Notes: a model not told the origin generated them from the letters alone. A stretch of 64,000 bases of DNA from Furcasterigmium furcatum (GCA_001599815.1 BCIA01000006.1:126961-190960), one strand, 5' to 3'; positions 10,541 through 22,135 are shown, counted from the first letter of the stretch. Numbers and translations are program-made.

Positions 10541-12382
10541 ATGACGACGGAAATCAAAAGCACTCCCGTCAAGGGGGATGGCTTCGACGTCGAGAAGACG
10601 TCGTCTCCCATCCATCCCGGGGATCAGTATGAAGGCCCCAAGGAGGACCTCCACATCCGGGGCCTGGAGACCAGCCCCGAGACGTCCCTCCACAGAGGCC
10701 TCAAGGCCCGGCACATCACGATGATCGCCATCGGTGGTGCCATCGGCACCGGTCTCATCGTCGGCACAGGCAGAGCTCTTGCTCAAGCCGGTCCTGGATC
10801 TGTCTTCCTGTCCTATCTCATCGTCGGTTTCGTGGTCTACCTCGTCATGTGTGCCCTCGGCGAAATGGCGACTTGGCTGCCCATTTCGGCCGGCTTCACT
10901 GGTTATGCAACCCGCTTCTGCGATCCGTCCCTCGGCTTCGCCCTTGGATGGACCTACTGGTTCAAATACATTGTCGTCACGCCAAACCAACTGACTGCGG
11001 CCGCGCTTGTCATCCAATATTGGGTTGATCGCGATACAGTTAACCCAGGCGTCTTCATTGCCATCTTCCTCGTCGCCATCATTGCCATCAACTACTTCGG
11101 CATTCGCTTCTTCGGAGAGTTCGAGTTCTGGCTGTCGTCTTTCAAGGTCATCACCATCGTCGGCGTGATCATCTTCGCGTTCATCATGGCCGTGGGTGGT
11201 GGTCCCGATCGGGATCCCAAGGGCTTCAGATATTGGCACACGCCTGGGTATGTGTCTCGAATTGCGTGTGAAGACGCAAGCTAATGCTTCCCAGTGCCTT
11301 CAAAGAGTACATTGATACAGGAGCCACTGGGCGCTTTTTCGGTTTCTGGTCGACCATGGTCAACGCCACCTTCGCGTACCTGGGCACCGAGCTCGTCGGT
11401 GTCACCGTAGCCGAGGCGCAGAATCCGCGCAAGACGATTCCCCGAGCCAGTCAGTCACTTACCGAGTTCCAACTGTCAAAGGAAACCCAACTGACTCGAG
11501 ACTTCTCATCTAGTCAAGCTCACGTTCTATCGTATCCTCTTCTTCTACATCCTTTGCGTTCTGCTGCTCGGCATGATCGTGCCTTACAACTCACCGGACC
11601 TCGCCTTTGCCAACTCTCAAACCGTGGGAGCGTCGGCTTCTCCATTCGTCGTTGCCGCCCAGGTTGCTGGCATCAAGATTCTCCCTCACATTCTGAACGC
11701 CTGCATCTGCGTCTTCGTGTTCTCGGCATCCAACTCGGACCTCTACATCGCTTCCAGGACGCTGTACGGCCTGGCCTCGGATGGTTCGGCCCCTGCCATC
11801 TTCAAGAAGACTGATAAGCACGGCGTGCCTCTCTATGCTCTTGGAGCTTCCGCCGTCTTCTCTCTCTTGGCGTTCATGAACGTGACGGACGATTCGAGGG
11901 CCGTTTTCATTCACTTCGTCAACCTCACCACCATCTTTGGCCTCCTCACCTGGATCTCCCTCCTGGTCACACATATCTGGTGGTGCAAGGCCCGCAAGGC
12001 GCAGAACATGCCCAACGAGGTCATGCCCTACGTTGCCCCTCTCGGCATCTGGGGATCATACGTCGCGCTGGCTCTGTGCATCATCATCGCGCTGACCAAG
12101 AACTACGACATCTTCACTGGCGATAAATTCGTAAACGACGGGTGGAAGACCTTCATTACCGGGTACCTGGGTATCCCTCTGTACCTGATTCTCATTTTCG
12201 GCCACAAGTTCTACACCAAGAGCAAGGGAGTCAAGCCCCACGAGGCCGACTTCTTCACCGGGAAGGACATCATCGACCGAGAAGAGCAGGAGTTCCTTGC
12301 CAGGAAGGCGGCCGAGCAGGAGCTCCGTGGTAAGAGCAAGGGCAGCTGGTTCTACAAGACCTTCGTTGCCTGGCTGTTCTAG
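10541..12382 (+). CDS. amino-acid permease (YAT family, APC superfamily)
   Basis: Plasma-membrane proton-coupled amino-acid importer. Three exons: 10541-11247, 11295-11449 and 11514-12382, giving 576 aa, the usual length. After a ~75-residue acidic cytosolic tail comes the family opening HRGLKARHITMIAIGGAIGT, GTG motif and about twelve hydrophobic segments, with ALGEMATWLPISAGFTGYA and FGGTELVG-like YLGTELVGVTVAEAQNPRKT. The C-terminal cytosolic tail is charged. The substrate cannot be read from sequence; the pattern resembles the INDA1/DIP5-type broad or dicarboxylic amino-acid permeases. The ATG at 10541 was chosen over an in-frame upstream extension because the family's N-terminal tail starts there and the context (CGTCATGAC) is good. 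It is followed on the same strand, 475 bp later, by an FAD amine oxidase, suggesting uptake and oxidation of the same compound. Confidence 0.9.
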
Positions 12383-12857
12383 ACGCTTTGTGTCGTGAGA
12401 TGCACCGATCCGGTCGTCCCTGGTGCCGAGAGCCAAGAGTGCGTGGGGATGGGTGATGGCGCCGGTGTCCAGGGGCTCGGATTTCAGTAATCCAGGCTTT
12501 TGAAGGTAGCGATACGTATGATATGTGACACTTCGGTCATGCGCAATTGAGAATTCATCTCCTTTCATAAGAGCTCCCAATTTCTTGTTGGCATTTGTGC
12601 ATGATGTGAGACCAGCCGGGAGTAGCCGTCCACGCGAGAAGGATGCGCTGGCGTTGGTGTTGGTGGGACCACGGAAAGATGGAGTTTAGGGGTGTAAGTG
12701 GTTTTCCGGCAGGTGGGACGTTCCATGGCAGGCATCTTGGGGACATGCTATAGGTATGAACTTCGGTTTTCCTTGGCCGTCGCCAACTTGCAGGATTCAT
12801 CACGAGAAACCTGTTCTCACACAAGTCAGACTGTGCGTCCATGCCTCACTTGCCATA

Positions 12858-14195
12858 ATGGCGACGTCGCACAGTGAACCCATCCTCGTCGTGGGCGCCG
12901 GCGTGTTCGGCCTCTCGATCGCCCTCGAACTCTCCCAGCGAGGATACACAGACATCACCGTCATCGACCGCATGCTCCCGCCCGTCGCCGACGGCAGCAG
13001 CAACGACGCCAACCGCATCATCCGCCCAGACTATGTCGATCCCTTTTATGCCAAGATAGCCACCGAAGCCATCCACGAGTGGAATGCCCCGGGAATCTAC
13101 AGCCCTCACTATCATCAGGCTGGCTTCACGCTCGTCTCAGAGGTCCAACATGACGAGTTCCTCGAGAGGGGTAAGCGCGCCATTGAGCGCCAGGGCAACG
13201 AGTACGTCGAGTTCGCCACGACGGAGGAGCTCAGAGCGCTCAGGCCCGAGCTGAGGGACATGACGTTCCCCTTCTCGGGGTACATCAGCAAGAACGCCGG
13301 GTGGGCAGATGCAGCGGGCGCGGTGCGGGCCGCGGCCGCGAGGTGCAGCGAGGTCGGCATCACCTTCATCACGGGCCCCAGGGGCACGATGACATCGCTC
13401 AAGACGGACGAGAACTCGCGCGTTCTCGGCGTCAACGTCGTCGCCGGGCCGCCACTGCTCGCGTCCAGGGTCATCCTCGCGACGGGCGCCTGGACGAACC
13501 ACTACGTCGACCTCGGCCATGCCATCACCTCGTCGGCGCAGCCCGTAGGTTTCATCCAGCTCACCCCGGAAGAGGCACTGTCGCTCGCGGGCATGCCCGT
13601 AGTGGACAACATGACCTCCGGCATCTTCGTGTTCCCGCCCACGCCGGGCACGAACCTGCTCAAGATCGCGCGGCACGGGCACGGCTTTGAGAACAAGATC
13701 GCCGCGGCCTCGGACGGCGGCCGTCGCGTCTCGGCGCCCAGGCACGACGCGAACAACGCGGCGACGTCTTGGATCCCGGACGATGCCGAGGCGGCCTTCC
13801 GTGGCGCGCTCCGGCAGCTGGTACCCCTGGCGGCGGAGAAGCCGTGGGCGCGGCAGCGGCTTTGCTGGTACACCGAGACCAGGGACGGGAACTTCATCGC
13901 GGACCACCACCCGGCGTACGAGGGGCTCTTCATCCTGACCCGGGGCTCCGGACAGTGAGTCGCTGAAATCCTGCAGTCTCGAACCTCGCTAACACCTCAT
14001 AGCGGCTTCAAGTTCCTACCCATCCTGGGCCGCTACACCGCGGACTGCTTCGAGGGGGTGGCGTCGCCAGAAGTGCAGCAGAAGTGGAAGCTAAACACCG
14101 AGTTGACGGCTCGTCAACCGGTGGTGTGCAACGACGGCAGCCGACGAGGACCACCCCGCAGGGAGTTGACCTCGAGTGAGAGGGCGAAGCTGTGA
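12858..14195 (+). CDS. FAD-dependent amine oxidase, sarcosine/fructosyl-amino-acid oxidase type
   Basis: Flavoenzyme of the DAO/MSOX family, which oxidises secondary amines (sarcosine, pipecolate, saccharopine or Amadori fructosyl amino acids) with release of hydrogen peroxide. Two exons, 12858-13954 and 14003-14195, give 429 aa. The N-terminal dinucleotide fold ILVVGAGVFGLSIALELSQR is clear. LCWYTETRDGNFIADHHP carries a Cys (residue 336) at the place where this family links FAD covalently, and GSGHGFKFLPILGRY follows across the intron. SSNDANRIIRPDY resembles the fructosyl-amine oxidase region that binds FAD. The C-terminus lacks a clear SKL-type peroxisomal signal and ends in AKL, which is a permissible PTS1 variant. 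Substrate choice within the family is uncertain. Confidence 0.85.
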
Positions 14196-14287
14196 TAGTA
14201 AATACCTTCAAAGTAAAATCATTCTCCCTGCCCCAGTCATGCCGAAACGGCGACGGCCTCGATAAAATCCCGCCTGAACCCTCTAAT

Positions 14288-14636
14288 CTACAAACCCTTC
14301 CCAGTCCCAGAGTTTTGCCACGACATCGGCCCCTGTGCCCCGGGCTCTGGCGCCCAATTCATCTCCGTCGGCAAGTACTGCGAGAAGAACTCGTCGAAGC
14401 ACAGCTCGTCGCCCGGCATTGCCTCAGCTGCTGAGCATCGTGCATAGGGCCGGGTGCACCGCAGAAAGGGGGCGAGGCCCGACATGCTCTCAGACAAGCA
14501 GCCGAAGATGGGGAGCTGCAGCCCGGAAGGGAGATGGATGATGCGCGTCGTCGACAATGATGTAGGGTATCGACCTTGGCAGTTTGTCTGGTTCACATAC
14601 TCCGACGGTGGCGGCGGAGAACAGACTATTCAGCAT
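14288..14636 (-). CDS. possible small hypothetical protein
   Basis: A tentative two-exon gene: 14601-14636 and 14515 down to 14288, joined in phase by an 85-nt intron with consensus ends (GTATGT and CTGCAG), giving 87 aa. The protein is not recognised; it has four cysteines in the first half and an acidic/aromatic stretch (DELCFDEFFSQYLPTEM). It sits just downstream of, and convergent with, the FAD oxidase gene. It could equally be antisense to that gene's 3' region with no coding role. Confidence 0.3.
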
Positions 14637-15035
14637 CCATGGATCCCACGAGCTCCGCCCATCGCTGCCGACCACCTCACGTCAGTTACAGGTTGCCAGC
14701 AAAATAGAGTTTAAGGCCCGGGCTAGCAGTACTTGCTACAGCCCGTACTGATATCACTGGCAGTCCCTACTTCCCCCACACTTCATCCTTTCGCCACTGG
14801 GCCCCCTCCTCTCCAACTGAAGTCGAGCCGCTGGCTTTGGCGGGCTGCTGCGTCATGGCTTCATCAGTCTTCACAGGCAGGTCGTCAAGACACCAGGTTT
14901 CTCCTTCGAAAACATAGGTCTCTCCTTTGGCCCGATTGAATGAACATCGCCGTGCAACTGGAGACGTTCTGATCCATACTTGCCACTGAACCAAGCAACG
15001 CCCTGCTACGTCGGTCTTAATCCCCAGCACTTATA

Positions 15036-15435
15036 ATGAATCGCCCCCAACGACCCCGCGCAGGGGCATACATTCCCCGCTGTGGTGTTGCCACCAGCCC
15101 GTATCCCCGGCCTCAACTCAGCGGTCGCCGTGGTCCGAGTCCCCGGTACGCCCGTCATCAGGTCTCCATCGGCTTCGCAGACTGATCTTGGTAGTGTACT
15201 CGCAGGTGCCGCCGCAATAACCCTGGGCTATGTACTGTACCTCTCAGCCACCAGCCCGCCCGCCGAGAAACGGATCTCGCGAAGGGCTTTGGCCAAACTG
15301 AGCGATCAAGATGCCTCGGTGGTTCTTCATGAAAAGATGGACAGACTGGAGGAAAAGGCGAAACACAAGCATGCTCATTACGAGCATTGCAAGGATGGAG
15401 AGGGTGACAAGTACGTGAGTGCTTGGAAGAGGTGA
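15036..15435 (+). CDS. small single-pass membrane protein, hypothetical
   Basis: Not recognised by name. Two exons, 15036-15145 and 15195-15435, join in phase through a 49-nt intron with a GACTGAT branch-like site, giving 116 aa. The first ~37 residues are Arg/Pro-rich with almost no acids, resembling a mitochondrial leader. One hydrophobic helix follows (VLAGAAAITLGYVLYLSA), then a highly charged tail (LDRLEE-like MDRLEEKAKHKHAHYEH). The layout suggests a small inner- or outer-membrane mitochondrial protein; this is inference. The stop at 15435 lies 21 nt after a perfect GTGAGT, so the 3' end could instead be spliced and differ. Confidence 0.5.
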
Positions 15436-16079
15436 TCCGGTTACTCCGGATGGCGTGCCTCTGTTGTCGTGCTGTCGGGACACGCTGAACGTCGTTGATC
15501 GCATGTACTAGTATTGCCGCTGTATACCCTTCTGGCCAAATTGTTACATGGAAGTTCAATCCTCGTCTTTGATCAGTATAGGATGGCTGAGTCTTGGACA
15601 GGCCGCTCGTCTGTCTCGTGGTTACGCCGTTCCGAGCGACCGGAGATGCCAACCACGTCACAGCCCACGAGCTCCGAGGGTCAGCCTGGGGACTCTCATG
15701 TGTGTTAGAGATGATCCTGCTCGGAAACCACCGCGAATCCAGGCAGGATGTCAGGCACATGCCTCTCCCGAGGACGGCCTGATGAACCCGCCGACCGCCC
15801 GCCCGTTAGTATGTCGCGAGGCCCTGAGCCGATGGCGTGCGAGCAACACGCGTCTCACCTTGACCAATTGATAAGGAGACATTCCAGGGGAAGCAATCGC
15901 GCCATCAAACGCCATGTAATCACAAGTGTTGTCACCTCTGGATTTGCAATCATCATGTTTCACCCGGACTTTATCGCCAGCGCGATGCTTGCCCTCCGAG
16001 AGTGCCAGGCAAAGTTGCCAGCCCAGCCGAGCAACATCCAACAACCGCCTCATCGAGAGAGAAGAACCCAGCTGCTAAG

Positions 16080-17845
16080 ATGAACTTCCAAAACAGTCCA
16101 GAGACGCAGCCTCTCCTGCAGGCAGGGTCGCTCCCAAGCTGGCAGTCTGCCACGTCGCCGACAACAGCCAGCGCGGCCTCGTCGTTCGGGGAGCGCGACA
16201 TCGAGGCACCAGCAGCGTACAGCAAGCCTTCTCGGTCGATCGAAGACGATGTCCTACCGGAAACGTCAACACTGGGCCGAACGCTCAGCTGGCAGAGCGC
16301 GTACATCATTGTCATCTCCCGCGTCATCGGCAGCGGCATCTTCGCGACTCCTGGGTCAATTCTGCGCTCAGTCGGCAGCCCTGGCTTGTCTTTGACCCTC
16401 TGGATCGTCGGTTCCGTCATCGCAGCTTGCGGTCTGGCCATTTCCCTCGAGTTCGGGAGCATGCTCCCTCGATCAGGTGGCGACAAAGTCTACCTGGAGT
16501 TCACCTACCGACGACCGCGCTTCCTAGCGAGCACCCTGATTGCGGTCTACGTCGTGCTGCTGGGCTTCACAGCCAGCAACTGCATCGTGTTCAGCCAGTA
16601 CATCCTCTTTGCTCTCCATATTGAAGATGGCAGCGACGCCTTGCATAAGACATTGGCAGTTGGACTGCTGACGGCAGTGGTTGCCATCCACGGCATCTTC
16701 CCGCGTTTCGGAGTCAAGTTGCAAAACTTGTTGGGATGGCTCAAGGTGGCCATCATCGGCTTCATGATTGTTTCCGGGGCCTACGTGGTGACCTTCAACG
16801 CGGCCTCAAACCCAGCTCGCCACCAGGACCTGAGCTGGAACAAGCTCTGGGAAGACTCGAACTGGAATTGGGGAAACATCTCGACGTCGCTCTTCAAAGT
16901 CTTTTATTCCTACGCCGGCCTCGACAACGCGAACCTAGTGCTGAACGAAGTCAAGAACCCCATTCGGACCCTGCGATCGGTCACATTCACGGCCCTGTTC
17001 ACGGCCTGCGGGCTCTACGTCCTGGCCAACGTGGCGTATTTTATGGTCATCCCGATCGAGGAGATCAAGGCCAGCGGAGAACTCATCGCAGCCTTGTTTT
17101 TCGAGAGAACTTTCGGTCCTAGGCTCGGAAGAACGATTCTACCACTGAGCATAGCATTGTCTGCGGCAGGCAATGTCCTTGTGGTGACCTTCGCCCAAGT
17201 CAGTCCGAAATCGAAGCCGTTCCACCCCGAGGACCTTAACTGACTTTCATCCAGGCTCGTCTAAAGCAGGAAATCGCTCGACAAGGGTTTCTCCCCTTCT
17301 CGAGGGTCCTCTCCTCGACTCGGCCTTTCAATTCCCCCCTGGGTGGACTCTTGGTGCATTTCATCCCGTCGTTTCTCGTCATCACACTGCCGCCGTCCCA
17401 AGAAGCCTACTCCTTCATCTTGGAGGTCGAAGGCTATCCGGGACAGATCCTTGCTTTGTCGGTCGCCGCCGGACTCGTGTGGCTCAGATTCAAACAACCG
17501 CATCTCAAGAGACCTTTCAAAGCTTGGCTGCCCGCAGTTGGCTTGAAGATCCTCCTCAGCTTTGCGCTGCTGGCGGCTCCTTTCTTCCCCCCGAGTGGCC
17601 GACAGCCAGGCGGGCTGTTTTATGCCACTTATGCCATCGTGGGTGTCAGCATGTAAGTCTTTCCCGAACACGATTCTGATGAGCTGTAGAGATAATAATG
17701 CGACTTCAGACTGGTCTTTGCAGCCTTATACTGGTTTATTTGGGCACGGCTATTGCCTCAATGGTTCGGCTACAGAATAGAAGAGAAGGCAGATGTGCTA
17801 TCTGATGGTACAACGATCACCAAGCTGGTAAAGGTAGCGGCATAG
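16080..17845 (+). CDS. MUP1-like amino-acid transporter (LAT family)
   Basis: Plasma-membrane amino-acid transporter resembling the high-affinity methionine permease MUP1 of yeasts. Three exons: 16080-17198, 17255-17652 and 17710-17845, giving 550 aa. An ~80-residue Ser-rich cytosolic tail precedes LSWQSAYIIVISRVIGSGIF, where the GSGIF motif is the substrate-binding first helix. Further marks are LEFGSMLPRSGGDKVYLEF, FKVFYSYAGLDNANLVLNE, and about twelve hydrophobic segments. The C-terminus is short. The last exon was found by phase: after the GTAAGT donor at 17653 the frame continues LVFAALYWFIWARLLPQWFG and stops at 17845. An in-frame Met lies upstream at 16002, but 16080 fits the family better. 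Methionine/cysteine specificity is inferred from family only. Confidence 0.85.
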
Positions 17846-18241
17846 AGGTATCATTAGACTCGGTATTTTTGGTAGAATATCAACCTGCAGAGCCTTCCAG
17901 GTCCGAATTGAACTTGAATTATTCAGAATCACGTTTCCTCACTTGATGTTTTGCGTGTGTTGATTTCCCTTCTCTTCCTCTATTGCGTGGGACGTCATGG
18001 GCGCTGGTGCGACTCCGTCGTGAGCCACGGGAGGGCTTCCATTTGTCATTCCGCCGTATTTCTAATGGGGGATTTCAAATATTGACATGAAATGACGTTG
18101 ATCGGACCGCGGATCTAATTGGACTGGCTTATCAATCCGAAATATGCCCTCCATGAGCTCACTGGCGTTGGAGTTTATGGCGTGCTCGCGGGGTCATCTC
18201 GAGCAATGCGACATGATGGTGACCTACTCCATCATCTTCCA

Positions 18242-18297
18242 TATAAAGTCGGAAGATAAGACTCCATGATATCCCAAACCTGGCGTTATCCCTTATC
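18242..18297 (+). promoter_or_regulatory. TATA box and two GATA sites
   Basis: TATAAA at 18242-18247, a GATAAG at 18255-18260 and a second in the reverse sense at 18292-18297, all within 80 bp upstream of the ATG at 18320. They suggest a regulated, possibly nitrogen-responsive promoter for the AsaB-like gene. Confidence 0.4.
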
Positions 18298-18319
18298 TTG
18301 TCCTTCACAACCACTCATC

Positions 18320-19298
18320 ATGGCAGCAGTCGCAATTCAACACACCCACGCATCGCTCGACTTGGGCCTTCCTCGGCCAGCGGATCTGCGGGTTGCTGGT
18401 GTCGAAAGTCTTCCAAAGTCTCAGCAGCTTCATGTTGAGACGTCCCTCAACTACCACAAGCCGAATGAGGATGGCTCGCCACCTCATCCCACCTATGTCG
18501 ACCGCCCAGAGACCTATGACCGTCCCTTCGAAACCCACAAGGCCCTGATCCGAGACATCACAGGGGATGAAAGCCAATACACCCTGGACAACAATGGCTT
18601 CCAGATCCATTCACATGGTTCCGTCGAGAAAGAATTCTCCGATGACGACCAGATCAAGTCATTGTACTACCCAGAGGTTGAACAGCTCCTGAAAGATGTG
18701 TATGACTTCTCTCCCTCATGTTGACGCCCAGGATTTGCTAACAACTGGACGTTGCAGAACCGGCGCATCCCGAGTGTTCATTTTCGATCATACGATCCGT
18801 CGACAGCCGCCTGGAGCCGCCAGCACTGGCAGGACGCTCAGAGGTCCCGTTCAACGCGTGCACATTGATCAATCATACACTGCTTCTCTGTCTCGGGTAC
18901 CCCATCATCTTCCGGACGAGGCCGAGGCACTGCTGCAGGGCAGAGTGCAAATCATCAATGTCTGGCGTCCGATCAAGACAATTCAAAGGGACCCCCTGGC
19001 AGTCGCCGAGGCCAACTCGGTCCCAGACACAGACCTGGTTCCCACTGCTTTGATCTACCCCAACAGGAAGGGAGAGACATACGCTGTCAAGCACAACCCG
19101 TCTCACAGGTGGTTCTACAAGAGAGGGCTGAAGCCTGAAGAAGTCCTCCTCATCAAGTGCTTCGACAGCAAGACGGATGGACGGGCTCGACGCGTGCCTC
19201 ATACCGCCTTCGAGGATTCCACCGTCTCGAGTGATGCGCCTGCGAGAGAGAGCATTGAGGTCAGGTGCCTGGTTTTCCACGAGAATGACCGAGACTAA
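18320..19298 (+). CDS. AsaB/GA4-desaturase-like hydroxylase family protein
   Basis: Member of the fungal family annotated as AsaB-like hydroxylase/desaturase or CmcJ-like, related in fold to 2-oxoglutarate/Fe(II) enzymes; members occur in secondary-metabolite clusters but most have no assigned reaction. Two exons, 18320-18699 and 18758-19298, give 306 aa. Family marks are SLNYHKPNEDGSPPHPTYVD, VTGASRVFIFDHTIRR (the intron falls between V and T), RVHIDQSYTAS, INVWRPIKTIQRDPLAV and CFDSKTDGRARRVPHTAF. HIDQS and the later RRVPHTAF supply candidate metal/cosubstrate residues. No transporter or synthase of a biosynthetic cluster lies beside it, although a dehydrogenase is 2 kb downstream. It has its own TATA box. 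Confidence 0.85.
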
Positions 19299-19957
19299 GT
19301 TCTTCGAGAGCTTGACTGGGTGCAGCACCTGTGGGGGAATTGTACTTATGCACACGCTTCGCTATGTATCAAGATGTAATGACCAGGGAGGAGAGAGCTG
19401 AGCACAGTCCAGGGAGTAGCCCAATTTGAAAGCGACACCATCTATGGAGAATTTAAATCATCTTTCCAATCCAACTTGACACTGCAGGTCTTCACGACGC
19501 ATGGTCAGCCTGGCCTGCTCGACGGGAGTGCTGCACCAAACCCAAGACAAATTCAACACGGAAGTCTCGTCAGACTTCTCTTCTAAACTGGCATTGAATC
19601 AATGGTTTTCCAAAGAGATTGACTTTGACAATTACCACGTACCTGCGTCTCAAACGTACGGCAGTTCCGATTTCGGTCCTTCCACGAAAACCGTTCCCTG
19701 GAAGCCCATAAGTAGAACTGCTCTGCCTCCCGTTCTTTGGCAAACTTGAGACTTCCACTTTGTCGACTTCTTCCACATCCAACCCCCCACTCCGTCCATC
19801 TTTGTTACAAAGCTGTCACCTCCGGTTCAGCAATCGCCAACCAGACGAGATTCTACTGAACTTCGGCCTTCTCAGATCCCATCGAGCGGTTTCCTGGAGA
19901 TCGCAGACAACCGATCCACTTCTCCTAGGAACTCAAGAACTCATCTCTGGAGCCAAA
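19299..19957. other. intergenic leader of SUMO-like gene
   Basis: About 650 bp between two plus-strand genes. An 82-codon frame at 19501-19749 has no recognisable domain. I see no other structure. Confidence 0.35.
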
Positions 19958-20720
19958 ATGGCCTCTCCTCTCGAATATTCGATGGAAGGGAACGGGGCCT
20001 TCCCCTTTGACGGTAAGTGGGAACAGCAACAACCGCCATGACGACCACGGAATCGAACCTGACTTGCAACAGGCCTTTCGGTAACTGATCAAGCCGAGAT
20101 ATCTGGGCTCCTGCTCAGCATCGTCGACGCTGTTGTGGACGCTACCAATACGGTTTCCAAAAGCACCAAACCTGTCAACTCTTCCACAATATCTCGAGAG
20201 ATCTCGCCCCAAATCAAAATCGAGGGCTTTCCCGCGGCTCCTTCTCATAACCGCCAGCCTGCGCTGACCGAGGATTTCTTCGCTGCAACTGCCACTGAGG
20301 AGAACCATGGCGGCCCCGCCGACGGCAACAACCCAAAACTGGCACCCACGACCATGGCGAGACAGCCCTCGATCGGACTGGCCTCGCCTTCTCCGATCAA
20401 GCGCCGGCCCGAGAAGCTCAGGTTCAGCATCCGAAACGACACAACCCGGATGTTCTTCTCCTCCCGTGGTGATCGACCCTTGATTGCAGCCCTCCGAAGG
20501 TTCTCTCAGAAGATCGAAGTCGCCATCGAGATCATGCGCTGGACCTACGAGGGAGTCCGGGTGCGTGGCGACCAGACACCTATGGATGTGAGTCGAGTGC
20601 CTGGAAGCAAGTCGGGAGGGTTACTGATGACTACAGATTGGTATGGAAGTTGGACAAGACAACATCATCTGGGCATACAAGGAGGCTGTTGGGGGCAGTG
20701 CAATCGTCCAAGATCTCTGA
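19958..20720 (+). CDS. divergent SUMO-like (beta-grasp) protein with Gly-Gly terminus
   Basis: Not annotated by name, but the last third matches a ubiquitin-like SUMO fold. Three exons, 19958-20012, 20073-20587 and 20637-20720, join in phase to 217 aa. Residues 1-130 are a low-complexity, probably disordered extension. Residues ~133-210 align by pattern with SUMO: LRFSIRNDTTRMFF (first strands), PLIAALRRFSQKIEV (helix), MRWTYEGVRVRGDQTPMDIG and MEVGQDNIIWAYKEAVGG, equivalent to the family's F.G.R....TP..L.ME..D.I....EQ.GG. The Gly-Gly at 209-210 is followed by seven residues that a SUMO protease would have to remove. IKIE at residues 66-69 is a consensus sumoylation site. Canonical SUMO is about 100 aa, so this is a long, divergent relative; it might act as a conjugated modifier or as a Rad60-like protein. 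Confidence 0.7.
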
Positions 20721-21322
20721 TCTCCCGAGAGCAAAATCGTTTGCCCCCGTCTCACATTGAGAAACGTGGGATGACACAGGATTCGGGTTGCTGGGATAGG
20801 AGTAGACTTCCCTGCGTACATGATATGATATGTGGCTCATAGCTCAGGATACACGCATTGAGATTTCAGAAGGCATCTGTTTCCTTCGTATTTGGCAAGT
20901 CTCAAAGAAATACACTCAAACACCTCACATCCACACGACCGTACTGAAAACTTGTCTTGAGAATAGTTCACGACGGCTATGACCTGGAAAACTGAGAGTT
21001 GCCATCATGGTGGAGAACAAACGATTGAAGACCTTAAGCCGTACCCCTCATCCCCCCCCGAGGCAAAAGATACCCGGACGCCGTCTAGTTCGGCCCGCAC
21101 CTGGGATCGGAAGTTCCCCTCACGGAGTCTTCCGGATTTCCGCCACGAAGGCCAAGTAATAATTGGCTGAGCCATCAAAAGCCCGGGCTCTGGAATGACT
21201 TCGTAGGTCCGAGGTTGACAAAACCGCATCAACCTCCTCCAAAGCCGTTTGCATTGAAACACCTTGGCCTCCCAAATCATCAACATCACCAACGATCACT
21301 TCCAGCCAAGAACTAGTACACA
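20721..21322. other. intergenic region upstream of dehydrogenase
   Basis: About 600 bp between two plus-strand genes. Only short overlapping frames are present and I see no further feature. Confidence 0.35.
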
Positions 21323-22135
21323 ATGGCTTCGCTGCAAGACAAGGTGATTGCCCTGAGCGGTGCGGCCTCCGGCATGGGGAGAGCCTCGGCCATTCACTTC
21401 GCATCTCAGGGGGCAGTCCTGTCCCTGGCTGACGCCAACGCCTCCATGCTCCAGTCCCTTGTCGACGAGCTCTCGTCGTCTCAACCCGGAGTTCGGATTC
21501 ACTCAAGCGTACTCGATGTTCGGAACAGAGTGGAGGTTGGCAAATGGATTCAAGACACCGTCGACAAGTTCGGCCCTCTGGACGGCGCCGCCAACCTCGC
21601 AGGAGTGATTGGCAAGCAGCAGAACAAGGCCGGGATCCAGGACATCGACGACGACGACTGGGATTTCGTCATGGACGTGAACGTCGGCGGCGTCAAGAAC
21701 GCCATGAGAGCACAGATCCCCCACCTGAAGGACGGGGGAAGCATCGTGAACGCCGCCAGTGTTGCCGGCATGATCGGGTTGAAAAACTGCGGGGCATACG
21801 TGGCCAGCAAGCATGCCGTGCTCGGCCTGACAAAGGTCGCCGCGAAGGAGCTCGGGTCCAGGGGCATCAGGGTGAACGCGATCAGCCCGTGAGTTACCCT
21901 CTCAGGCACCCACACTCGACGGAACTGACCTTCATGCAGAGGCCCTATTGCGACGCCGATGCTGGCAGATTCGGCAGATCGAAGGGATAAGTCGAAGAAA
22001 CCAGATTACACGACGGCATTGCCACGCCTTGGTGAGCCATCTGAAGTCGCATCGCTGTTGGCCTTCCTCCTGGGCGATGGCAGTCGGTTTATTACTGGCT
22101 CCAACTACCAGATTGACGGAGGGTTGGTCTGTTAG
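21323..22135 (+). CDS. short-chain dehydrogenase/reductase (classical SDR)
   Basis: NAD(P)-dependent oxidoreductase of the classical SDR family; substrate unknown. Two exons, 21323-21888 and 21940-22135, give 253 aa, the normal SDR length. Cofactor motif SGAASGMGRASA (TGxxxGxG-like) lies at residues 12-23. Asp in LADANA suggests an NAD(H) preference. The NLAG motif, catalytic Ser in NAASVAGM and YVASK (Tyr and Lys) are all present, and ISPGPIATPML follows across the intron. The C-terminus ends FITGSNYQIDGGLVC, typical of the family. It may use a product of the AsaB-like enzyme upstream, but nothing in the sequence proves this. Confidence 0.9.

Noticed and set aside
10463..11239. 258-codon minus-strand frame
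   Set aside because: Acidic low-complexity shadow of the amino-acid permease.
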